Positions 46,923 to 57,432 of a stretch of DNA of 64,000 nucleotides are shown piece after piece. Under the pieces are notes generated by a model. It was not told the DNA's origin, ran no database searches, and saw nothing but the letters and a program-made list of their open reading frames with translations. The position numbers and the translations under genes were made by a program. The DNA comes from Plazaster borealis. Taxonomy: Eukaryota > Echinodermata > Asteroidea > Forcipulatida > Labidiasteridae. Numbering within the stretch: position 1 is the first letter of the stretch; each line of letters starts with the position of its first letter. The DNA lies in NCBI GenBank assembly GCA_021014325.1, contig CM037473.1:26154822-26218821 (forward strand). The letters are read 5' to 3'.

Positions 46923-47088
46923 TATAGACCCCTTGCACAACGCACTCACACGCACCTATCCTGGGTGTCATTTTGGGTGTCACAATCATGCACAAACATG
47001 CACAAAAGAGTTGACTCCCAAAATGATGGAAATGGTTGACGCGCATTGTTCGGAGGTGCGTTCCGCGTTGTGTAAGGGGTCTATAGAA
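46923..47088. mobile_element. MITE, CCCCTTGCACAACG family, with TA flanks
   Basis: TATAGACCCCTTGCACAACG and CGTTGTGTAAGGGGTCTATA are near-perfect inverted ends. The middle has GCACAAACATGCACAAAAGA. A solo end (TGCAAGGGGTCTATAC) is at 47234. A diverged copy is in GSAP intron 6 (16240-16385). Confidence 0.7.
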
Positions 47089-47298
47089 ATCAATAGGCCC
47101 CATTGCATAACGTGAAACGCTGCAGGTACGCTGAGGTCACGCGCACGTTTTTACGCACAAAGATCAGCTATTGTCCATTGATCTGCCTTCTTTAGGCCTC
47201 GAGGATGGCGCTTTTGAGAGTGTGACTTCATATGCAAGGGGTCTATACTTAGGTTAAATAGCTTTGGTGTCAACGTTTCGTCTAGCGTTTTCTTGTTA

Positions 47299-47438
47299 GG
47301 CCATGTCCGAATTGGCAGCTACAGCTACGGCTACGGCTAGATTTCTGCGTCATCGTGCGTTGAAGAATAGGACGTCCCTAGCAACACCCTTAGCAACAGT
47401 CGTAGCCGTAGCTGGTAGTCGCCAATTCGGATACGGCC
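47299..47438. mobile_element. Harbinger-like MITE, 140 bp, TTA target duplication
   Basis: The arms GGCCATGTCCGAATTGGCAG and CGCCAATTCGGATACGGCC, about 38 bp each with GGCTAC motifs, are flanked by TTA on both sides (47296-47298 and 47439-47441). A 3-bp TWA duplication is typical of PIF/Harbinger. It is the intact relative of 21871-22027. Confidence 0.75.
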
Positions 47439-48447
47439 TTAGTTCCCACTTGATGTCACAGAGTATAGGGTCGGCCATCTTTACAGGCAAATCAATCATT
47501 TTTTTAACTCAAAACTATGGGCTGTTCGTAAATACCATGCGGGGAAAGCTGGAGTTAAGTCAAATTCCTTCCGTGATTGGTCTGTGAACCACTTTGCTGC
47601 ATAGAAAAATTATAACAATTGACGCTACCTAAAGCCAAAAGTGAAGTTGCCTGTAAAGATGGCGTATATCCATAGACAGAGTTATGAGCCAGTGTTAACC
47701 CTTTCATGCACCATTTTGTTTTTAGTGATAAATTGATCACATGGACACATTATTTGTTTATTTGTTTTTTGGGCAAATGGCGACCCACCAAAAACCAGGA
47801 CACATTAGCACCCTCAAGAGTCCCCTTTCCATTCTGAAAACTGTGTGGTCATGGGATCTTTATTTTTCGTTTTACAACTATTTTTCTGAAAGGATTTAAA
47901 CTGGTCGCTAGCGACTGGTCGGTGCATGAAAGAGTTAAACTGCTTTTGTAGATAGGTTGCAATATGACGTAAATCGGCCATTTTTACGGGCAATTTGGAA
48001 CACACAGGTTGTCAATAAAGCCATTGTTGTGTTCCAACTTCCTGTCCTTTGTGTTTGAGTTAATTCTCCTGTTGTTAAACGTATAGGTCATGCGAGAGGC
48101 AGAATGCTTCCGAGCAACAGTAATTGAGTTTACTTTTGTTGTTCCCGACCCGCATGGTTTGTTGTTGTTTTTCCTGTTTGTGGTTTTTCTTTCCACGTTT
48201 ATTGGTTTCTCTTGTTGTTGTAGGTCATGCATGGCTGCATTAATAATTTGAGCGCTTGACGCGCCTGCAAGCCAAAATGCAATTTGCCCGTAAAGATGGC
48301 GTCTATTGGGAACTATCTATTGGTACATGTTACTGTTACACTAAACCAAAACCAAATGATACTCCACTAAGCAATGCCTCAAACTATATATTATTATAAA
48401 TCATGTAAACTATTTCAATGTTTTTGTGTCATTTGATGGAATCTGCT

Positions 48448-48627
48448 AGAGCTGCTTAAGCAGAAAATATTGCTCAACAATTGTCTGCTAAGCAGAAATG
48501 AGCAGGATACCAGTCACAAATTGTACATGTGACGTGGTAGTTTGGCTGGTAACCTTATTCTGGTAAGCATAATTTTGTTGTGCTTAGCTACTTTTTGTGC
48601 TTAAGCAGCTCGATGAATTTGGGCCCA
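48448..48627. mobile_element. MITE, GAGCTGCTTAAGC family
   Basis: AGAGCTGCTTAAGCAGAAAA and TGCTTAAGCAGCTCGATGAA bracket GAGCAGGATACCAGTCACAA and GGTAACCTTATTCTGGTAAG. It is one of the best-preserved copies here. Confidence 0.75.
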
Positions 48628-48669
48628 TTGTTTTGAGAATTATGCAGTTTATGTACTACTTAAAATAAA

Positions 48670-49048
48670 GGGAGGGTATACATCTGGTAATTACTCAAAC
48701 TATTTATGAACATAGAAATTACTTGGTCAAGAGCACTGGAGAGCTGTTGATATTATAAAACATTCTTAGAAAGGACCCCTTTGAAGTTATGTAGTTTTAG
48801 AGAAAGAGGTAATTTTTCAACCAAACATTTGAATCTGAGAAAGGCTTCAGGCATGAAGCCTTTCTCAGGCATCTGAAAGCACAAAATTCTATGCAACAAT
48901 GGGGTTTTTTGTTCATTGTTTTCTTGCAACTTCGATGACCAATAATTGAGCCCCAATTTTCACAGGCTTGACATTTTATGCATATGTTGGGATACACCAA
49001 GTGAGGATACTGGTCTTTAATAATTACCAAAGGTTACCCTGCCTTTAA
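48670..49048. mobile_element. MITE, GGTAATTACTCAAA family
   Basis: GGGAGGGTATACATCTGGTA then ATTACTCAAACTAT at the left, and AATAATTACCAAAGGTTACC then CTGCCTTTAAGG at the right. The core AGGCTTCAGGCATGAAGCCT is itself a perfect palindrome. Confidence 0.7.
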
Positions 49049-49254
49049 GGTTATCTTTTCTAAACAAGTCTTTATTTCTGAATATAAAATTTACATGTAT
49101 TTAGTCAATAACAATAAAATTTATATATATTCTTGCCTAATAATTTAATGGTTTTGGGGTCAAGTTTTTTTGACGAGCCTACACAAAGTACACCCGCTAA
49201 AACAGGTCTGTTTTCCCCAGGAATTGTATTTTTATTTTTGAAGGAACTGCAAAT

Positions 49255-49620
49255 AAGATGTATGTTTGGCTTCCGGTAACACCATGTGTATATCTACTTG
49301 CTGTGTAGATGTTTGTTCTTTGGGAACTTGTCTCGCTATATTCTACTGCCGCGGAGTAGATTTCGGAATTTGGGAGACTATCCTGACGACGACTAGAGCA
49401 AGCTAGTTAAAACATTGAGAACAATTAAAAACTCACTCCGCAGCAGTGAAGTTAATAACAAGAAGTGCCCCCGATCCACTAAGCGAAATTAGTAGTCCTG
49501 ACCGATTTCCTACCTCCCGCCCAGGTAGTAGTTAACAAGCAGGACAGTTCTTTTCAGAAGTTTTTTTTGGGGGGGGGGTTTGCAAGACAGGACTTGGTAC
49601 TCTCCCAAATTCCGAAAAAT
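49255..49620. repeat. Dispersed repeat, relative of 24260-24600
   Basis: GGTAACACCATGTGTATATC then TACTTGC, GGAACTTGTCTCGCTATATT, CTGCCGCGGAGTAGATTTCG, and ACTCACTCCGCAGCAGTGAA match the GSAP intron 15 copy. A poly-G run follows at 49570. Confidence 0.5.
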
Positions 49621-51341
49621 CTACTCTGCATTTATGAATTGTACACTTTTGCTTATGCAAGTTTTTCTTCTACAGTAATCACATAAATATTCTTACTAGT
49701 AAACAATTTTATGAAAGTTCCAGGCAATCTCAGAGAAAAGAGGTAATTCACATTGCAAACACATTGCAAAAATCATGTTTATCAAAGCGTTCTTTTTGCA
49801 TGCAATGCAGTTGGTTACCTCAAAGTGGTCTGAAAAAATGTCCTTGTTTGCCTACACTACAGTAATATATTCATTACTCATTATATCATATCATGATATT
49901 CATTTTGTTCCTAGCCTAAAGCTCCAGCTATAAAAAAAATACACAGTATTCTATTTTTCATGCCTCTCTTTTCTAATTATAAAATATGTTGCAATACAAA
50001 AAATTTAACTATTTTGAATGAAGAAGAAAAGGACAGATATATTTAGTAATGGAAGAATATAATAAAATGTAATTTCGAAGGAACAAAGAAAATCTCCTAG
50101 TAATTTGTTTATGGTTGTGATGTTAATAAAGTTGTAGATACATACCATAAATTAACCTGAGAAAATTTCATTTTCCAAAGGTGGTAGCGTTTGTGAGATA
50201 TTGGTTATGTCCACACAGGAAGAATAATCTGCAATTGGAATACACAATCTGAGAAACGTTACTGCAGTACACTTCTCAGATTCAAATTTGTTGGGATAAA
50301 AAGTTATATCTTTTTCCATAACGGCGCTACTTCAAAGTGAAAAGTTTCTCAAAATGCATTATACTATTCAAAGCTGCTGTACTTCTTACCAAGAAAGTTT
50401 TTATTGCCATTAATTTTCAGAGTAAATGAACACCACTAGTAACAGTGTATTGCGCATGGAGACATGGTTTTTCAATGCTTAATAAATGCCAAGTATTAAT
50501 GATGGTAGTGAATATAAACTAAGTTTTCATCGACAGATTCCAGTATTTCTCGACAACAAAAATACAGAAATACTTGTTCATTCTCTAGTAATGTCTAGAA
50601 TTGACTCATGCAAAAACCTTCTTTTTTGATTACCAGATTCTCAAATTAATAAACTGCAATGACTTCAAAGTTCAGTTGCTAGACTAGAAGCAGCCCAAAA
50701 ACAAGGCCCCTGCCCCCTCCCACTGAAAAACAATGCCCCACCCCAGTGGAAAAATCCTGGCACTTCCTGTTACAAAATCTAAAGTAAAATTAAGTACATT
50801 TTGGGGGCTTTTTGATGTAAATATGAAACCATTCATTTGTGCATTTTTTCAATCTCATAATGGGGGGCGGATGGCAAGAGGGGGAGGGCAAGGGGCTCCT
50901 GGTGCACAGACATAATTGGGGGGGGGGCTTTTTGATGCAACCATTCATGCATATTTTTTTTTCAATCTCATTTATTGATTGATTGACAGATTGGTTTTTA
51001 TTTATTTATTTACTTCTTTATAATTATTTATTTATATTTTTATCTGTATTTATTTGTTTTCCTTGGGGGGTTAATCGTGCCTTTTGTTGTTGTTTTTGAG
51101 GGGGAGGGCAAGGGTTCTGAGTGAGGGGTCTCTCATCTCTAAGCAGGGGTAAGGAAAATTGTTTTGTTTTTTTGTTTTTTGGGGGGAGGGGTGGGGATCT
51201 GTTTGATTTATGGAACCATTCATTTATCAATTTTTTTAAATCTCATTGGAGGGGGGCAAGGGTTCTGAGCGAGGGTGACTGCTCTTTATTCTATATTCCA
51301 ACACCCCTATGTTCCAAAAAAACACCTCATGATATACACGC

Positions 51342-51720
51342 TAGGGTTAGGGTTAGGGTTAGGATTAGGGTTAGGGTTAGGGTTAGGGTTAGGGTTAGGG
51401 TTAGGGTTAGAGTTAGGGTTAGGGTTAGGATTAGGGTTAGGGTTAGGGTTAGGGTTAGGGTTAGGATTAGGGTTAGGGTTAGGGTTAGGGTTAGGGTTAG
51501 GGTTAGGGTTAGGGTTAGGGTTAGGGTTAGGGTTAGGGTTAGGGTTAGGGTTAGGGTTAGGGTTAGGGTTAGGATTAGGGTTAGGGTTAGGGTTAGGGTT
51601 AGGGTTAGGGTTAGGGTTAGGGTTAGAGTTAGGGTTAGGGTTAGGATTAGGGTTAGGGTTAGGGTTAGGGTTAGGGTTAGGGTTAGGGTTAGGGTTAGGG
51701 TTAGGATTAGGATTAGGGTT
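51342..51720 (+). repeat. Interstitial telomere-type array, (TTAGGG)n
   Basis: About 63 hexamers of TTAGGG in 379 bp, interrupted by several TTAGGA and two TTAGAG variants. All six frames stay open through it (Val-Arg, Leu-Gly and Asn-Pro repeats), which produces false ORFs. TTAGGG is the telomere repeat of many animals, including echinoderms (established knowledge). Here it is internal, between two ordinary genes. Confidence 0.95.
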
Positions 51721-53157
51721 CGCATTAGGAAAATACAAAATACACAATGGGTGTCGAAGCATAGAGGTGGAACCCTGAGTGAGGGGGGGGGTGGCTTCTG
51801 CCCCCTGCTGGTTGCACCACTGCTTCTGGTCAAACTATTTCCAGATAATAATCAACAAACCTGAAAACGCATGTCACCCCTTCCTCCTAGTATTCAGTAT
51901 GTATGTTTGTAAAAATGTTGAACCACCCCCGTTGTTTACAAATTCTTTCCGTTTCTTCAAGAGCTAATAATTATTCACTATTTGTAGCATGTTATTTTCA
52001 ATAGAGATAAAATTTCCTCCATTATTTGCTTTTTTAAGCTAGTAGTGCCACTGCCAATTTAGTTTTCAAATTTAGTTTTTAAAGGGTTTATTGTTACACA
52101 CAGAAGATAAACAAATCTTCCAAATAAAACATATTCAAAATTTATAAATGAAATACAAGACCATCAGAAAGGTTATCTTAAATAATATAACATTTCTTTA
52201 TTTTGTTTTGCGCATTTATTCAATGATTTAAAAAAGTACCACAAATGATTTTACGTCCAACACAAATTTCAGAAATACAAAGTTGACCATTATTATTGCT
52301 CAGCAAAAGGTGAAGGGTCGGATCGTTCCTCCCTCAATTATATAATCACATGTACATTAATTTATAAATAAATATTACAAGTCACCGCATGCCGTTATAT
52401 CAGCTATCCCTCGACTACACCATCCCCCCCCCAATTTAAATTTAAAGAGTGTGGCCCATCATTACACCCTGTCATCCTCTTTTTGAAATTTTGGTACCAG
52501 CCTACCCCAAGGGTATGCCAAAAAAGCAAGGTGATCAACTCTTAATGTCTGGCACCTAGTGTCTCTAGTGGCATGCTTGATTTCTGAACCTATGGAACAT
52601 GAGGACACACCCAAGCTGAAGTTGCTGGATTTCTGGAGAAGATTTCACAAATATCTATGTCAAAATATGGTCTATAGGTTTCATTTTGCTGCTCTACACT
52701 TTCTGAACAGGTAAGCCCAAATAGTAGTGACAGAAATGGTTTACATTTTAATGTCAATTGCTCTAAAAATGCACAATTCTTACACTGCACTATGACCATG
52801 TTAAAAGTATTTAATGGTTACCCCCCAAAAAGGAAGGCTATTGTAACACATCTCAGCCCTTATATGTCCAAATTCATATGAATGGGTGAAGGGCAGCTAT
52901 TTATGGTTGTGTGTTTTTCCCCAATGCCACAAGTACCAGGATTCAAACTAACAATCTGATCAACCCAGTCACCGTTAATAAAAAATGAGTCCAGCGCTCT
53001 ATAAAACACTAATTTCCACTATGAAAAGCAATTTTAACCACACAAAAAATAACAATTAAAGACAAAGTACAGAATTGCCCACCCCCATAAAAATATAAAC
53101 AAATTAAACAATAATAAATAACAAAATTAAAAATAGTTTATATGTATAAAAAATAAT

Positions 53158-53172
53158 AATAATAATAACAAA

Positions 53173-53227
<55 letters not shown>

Positions 53228-53245
53228 ATACATACATAAATAAAA
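53158..53245. repeat. (AAAT)n microsatellite
   Basis: About 16 AAAT units in a row after an (AATAAT) lead-in. No function is inferred. Confidence 0.9.
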
Positions 53246-54054
53246 TAATCCGAACACTCATTAATCATAAAGTTTATGATAAAGATAACTAAAATAGTGC
53301 CGGTAATGGCTAAGTTTTACTAAATGCTAAGTTTTTACAGGAAAAATCGTATAACGCTTTTTTTGACGTGTACAGGAGTAGCTAACATTATATAAAGTAT
53401 TAAATTCAAGGATTTTTCGACCACAACGTACAGGCTCCATGAATCCCCATCACCACCGTCTTTGTTTTGTTCATCCCAAAAAATAATAAGAATATTCTTT
53501 TAGTCATTAACATTTTACTCATACATTTAAATGGACAGTACGATTTTTTCTTTTTTCTGATTTGTGGCTTGAGGATTTTATTTTTTAGGGAAATAAAATC
53601 CAAAAATCATAAAGGATCAAAGTCCCCTAAAACAATCACTGCGAATGCTCAGTGCTGGTGTGGGAGGAGATTCTGTCCCCCGGAGATTCTCTAACCCCAT
53701 ACGGCGAATTGTGTCAAAAATTTCATCTGATCAAGGTTTGCCTTAAACTTTTTCAGTGGCTAGCCAGTAGGACCAGTTAGCTTTTCATTTCACTAGTCCG
53801 TCAGCTTCTGCACTTGTCCATAATTCATATAAAATAAGGATGCTTTAAAACACTGAACTAGCCAGCCAGACCACTTGGAGTGAATTCTGACTGGTCCTCA
53901 GGTGTTTTAACTGGCATTTGGCCAGCGGACCACTGTTTTAAAGAGAACAGTGCTGATAGCGCCCTCTTTTGAATCAACTTCTTTCAGCCGATGTTAAATT
54001 AGCGTATGGGGAAACACACCGAAGGATACAATTCCCTATGACACCACTATAATA

Positions 54055-54410
54055 TACAGTTGACCCTCGTTACAAAGAGCACAGTTATAAAGAAGAAATA
54101 GAATTAGCTGTTGCAAACTGCTTACCAACCAAAAGGACCTATGGTATAAATGTAAAAAATAGTTAATGGCCTGACATTTCGACCCTAGCAGAGCCTTCGA
54201 GAAAGATTCTGCTAGGCTCGAAACGTCAGGCCATTAACTATTTTTTGCAGTTATAAAGAAGTTCTGTTTCAAAAGAGTACTTTCTAAAGTCCAGAATCCC
54301 ATTTCTGCTTTGTGTTACTTTGTTTTGCTGTCCTCTTATAACAACATTCCTGTTATAAAGAGGTAGACTGGCCTGTCCCAGCGATCTTGTTAAAATGAGA
54401 GTCAACTGTA
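54055..54410. mobile_element. Tc1/mariner-pogo-like MITE with a nested foldback
   Basis: TACAGTTGACCCTCGTTACA and AATGAGAGTCAACTGTA are the inverted ends. About 54145-54247 is a second palindromic element (AATAGTTAATGGCCTGACAT...ACGTCAGGCCATTAACTATT) inserted in it. A relative of the inner one is at 62795-62890. Confidence 0.65.
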
Positions 54411-54648
54411 CACAGCATAAAGTTTATCCCACCACTAAACCTTCAGAGAAATAGATCTGTCTAAAATACAGCCAAAGTTAATTTCATATTTTACAGAGAG
54501 CAAGAAAAGCAAGACATACTTGTACATAATTACTGTAATTATATTACTTGATGTACTACACCATATATTTATGTACTTCCTAAACAGTGTTAAAGACATT
54601 TTAATTATGAAACCAAACAACTTTTATAAAACCGCGTTTTACTATAGT

Positions 54649-55065
54649 CGATAGTGGATTATGAATGTACGCTCATAGTAATGTGTAACAGCCGCCCTCT
54701 TACGGCATGATTTAACTAACTTGACCAGCTCTCGGTCATGTCTTGGGAATCCTGCAGCATTGCTTGTTCTTTGTTTTCTCCCCAGCCTCTCATAGGGAAC
54801 AAATCCGTGCGCGATCACAAATTAAATTTACATAAATTATTATTATTAGCGAACACGACCCTGGGTCATATAATAATTTATGTAAATTTATTGCTGTGAT
54901 CATACGCTGACTGGCTCCCCAGGAAAGGTTAAGGAGAAAACAAAGAAAACAGTTACTGCAGGATTCCCAAGATGTTACTGAGAGCTGGTCAATTTGGTTA
55001 AATCATGCCGTAAGAGGGCGGTCTACTATGAAGTACTACCAGTGTACATACACAATCCACTATCG
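54649..55065. mobile_element. Long foldback element (417 bp)
   Basis: CGATAGTGGATT at the left end and AATCCACTATCG at the right continue as long diverged arms: CCGCCCTCTTACGGCATGAT with ATCATGCCGTAAGAGGGCGG, TTGACCAGCTCTC with GAGAGCTGGTCAA, and TGGGAATCCTGCAG with CTGCAGGATTCCCA. The whole element can form a near full-length hairpin. The centre is AT-rich, with TTTACATAAATTATTATTAT. Confidence 0.75.
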
Positions 55066-55159
55066 ATCACTAACATCTTGGGCCAAGACTATGTTTTGAC
55101 AGGATATAATGACAAGTTATAAAGCACAAGGGAAGCTGACTGGGTAAAAAAAAATTATA

Positions 55160-55355
55160 ATTTGGGGTTGAACAAAGAAAAATTGACTAGAGCGGGATTT
55201 GAACCAACGACCTCCGGTCTAACGTGCCGGCGCTCTAGCAACTGAGCTATCTGGCCAACACAGTGCTAGATAGCTCAGTTGGTAGAGCACCGGCACCTTA
55301 AACCAGAGGTCGTTGGTTCAAACCTCGCTTTAGTCAATTTTTCTTTGTTCAACCT
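55160..55355. repeat. Head-to-head pair of tRNA-like SINE heads
   Basis: The minus head (55160-55256) and plus head (55262-55355; TAGATAGCTCAGTTGGTAGA, CGTTGGTTCAAACCTCGCTT) face each other with only a few bases between the box A ends. Outer flanks on both sides are the TTGAACAAAGAAAAATTGAC / TCAATTTTTCTTTGTTCAA sequence. This gives an inverted repeat of about 95-bp arms with two potential Pol III promoters firing outward. Confidence 0.65.
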
Positions 55356-55446
55356 CAAAGTAGGATATTATGACGATACAAAATATTTGTTTCAATCTCA
55401 GTTGAGGGGGCAATTGAAAGCACACCCTTCTTCAAACTCTACGGTT

Positions 55447-55744
55447 ACATACATGAATGTGTTCTTGGTTCCAAGACGCTCCAGTTGTGTAATCATGAAA
55501 AAATGTAGTCACGAAAAACCTTGTCGCAGCTACATTTGTAAGAGGGCACTATCATTCCTGTAATTGCTATCACTCCACGAACCGTTCAGGAATGATAGCA
55601 CCCTCTTGTGGTGATTGGTTCGTGGTGTGATAGTGGTTAGATTTTTTGTGACTATTCGTGAATAGCATCAATATGGTTTTTTCATGACTACATGCATTCA
55701 TGATCAGAAAACTGGAGTGTCCTGGAACCAAGACTAACATGTAT
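55447..55744. mobile_element. Foldback element (298 bp)
   Basis: TACATGAATGTGTTCTTGGT at the left pairs with ACCAAGACTAACATGTA at the right. Inner arms are TCATGAAAAAATGTAGTCA with TTTTTCATGACTACATG, and GAATGATAGCACCCTCTTGT with AAGAGGGCACTATCATTCCT. Confidence 0.7.
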
Positions 55745-56330
55745 GCCACTTAATTCTCAATAGGTGATAGTTTATAAAAGTGAAAAGTTTTATCGTTAAC
55801 TTTGACCTCAGACCCATCAATATACAACATCTGTTTACATATGTATACAAAATTCAAATAATCTTACTGTTACAAAACAACATGATAAACAACACGTATT
55901 GTTGATTTTCTTTGTATAATATATAATCTGCATACAAAAATTGAGCTTTTTCTGTACACCAACATGTACATGAGACAAAGTAGTTATCCATTTTCTTATA
56001 TAAAACTTGGTTCCTATAAAGCGCACATATCCTAGTAGCTAGATCAAAGCGCTTTACAAAATTATTGTCCCTGTTCATTAGGCATACTTTAAGACCATTC
56101 CTCTATCTTTCTCAACTCCTGGGGGACCATACAACCCCAAGCTGCTTAAATTAGCGCTAATTCAGTTAATCCAACAGTCCATTAACATTTTCCCTGAGAA
56201 TACCAACGCCAAAACTGGCACAATTGGAATTGGTTGAAAGTGAACAACTGCTTATGCTGCTATTCTTAAGCTGGTCAAAGGTCAGAATTTTATGCACTAA
56301 CATGTTTTCAGATATCGGACAAGATAGCAC

Positions 56331-56714
56331 CTTTAAAGGATATACAGAATTGGTAGAGCTAACAAAATAGTCGCAGACAGTGTTCATGTTTTGTGTGATC
56401 AACCGTATACCTAAAAAACATAACCTGTGAAAATTTGGGCTCAATATGTTGTGAGAGTCAGAAGTAAATATTTAAAAAACGATGTACAATTTTCAGCATG
56501 TAAACCCATTTATCTTAGTTTTGGTTGTAACAACCAAAATCAGCGGTTGTGTTTTTTTAGGTTTTCTGGTTCAGTTTCGTGAATATGATTTCATTTCAAA
56601 GGAAAATATTTTACAGACAAAAATGGTTCAAGTATGAACTTAATAATCAGTAAGCTTTCAGTTTAAAATTAAATAATGTTTTGTATCCTTACCAGTCCTA
56701 TATAATACCTTTAA
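56331..56714. mobile_element. MITE, TAATCCTGTACC subfamily, inverted copy
   Basis: TTTAAAGGATATACAGAATT and TTACCAGTCCTATATAATAC then CTTTAA. Inner text AACAAAATAGTCGCAGACAG matches 28720-28760 reversed. Confidence 0.65.
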
Positions 56715-57432
56715 CCCTATTACATGTACCATCCCAAGTCCTCCAAAATACATCTCATGGTTTAACATGAATTTGATGTATTAGGTATTGTAACCCCAAA
56801 TCAACCACTCTTAGCATAAAGCCAGCATACCAATCTCATCCGATTCCAAGCATTTAAAGTGTTCTGAGGCTGTCAAAATTTTTTTAAATGTTTACATTTA
56901 TGCAAAATGAATGACGGGTGTGGATGGTCAGAGTATTGTGTGACTTTAAAATGTGTTTAAAATTGTTTGTATTTTGACAGTAGAATCAGAGGACAAACAA
57001 AATGTTAAAAAAAATCACCTTACAAATCTAACAAGCAATCAAGTTCATTTTGGTTTGGAATTGTCAAGAGGAATGTCTACTCATTGAAACTCAGGACTTT
57101 AACAAAAGAGATCCTTGTGTTCTGACAGAGCAACACTGTCCTCGCTTCGCTTTTGTGTTAAAAACCAATTGGAATATTGCTTTAAAAAAAGTAAGTCCAA
57201 ACACTGTTGTTGATAAGTACTGTGAACAGGCCTGCAAAACTAGTACTCTCTGTCTATCCTTAAAATGTATGACAAATTTGGACAACCCCTTAGTTACCAT
57301 AGAGTTTACTACTTTGATAGAGTTGGGATGATGCTAATTAACAACAGCTAGGGAGTCAGAGTTAATGCCTTGCGTAGTTAAACTGCCCTAAGCCGACTAA
57401 ATTTCTAGTTACATTTTTGTTATTCTTACTCT

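Larger units (their letters stand above)
46897..57432. other. Intergenic region between GSAP and the acidic-protein gene
   Basis: No exon of either neighbour or of any other gene was recognised. GSAP and the next gene converge here, so both 3' ends lie in it. The first AATAAA after the GSAP stop is at 48014. Contents are MITEs, SINEs, the TTAGGG array, poly-G and poly-C runs, and AT-rich filler, which are listed separately. Confidence 0.6.

Noticed and set aside
51121..51864. Open frames of 150-250 codons on both strands rich in Val-Arg, Leu-Gly and Asn-Pro
   Set aside because: All are translations of the TTAGGG array, which has no stop codon in any frame; not genes.
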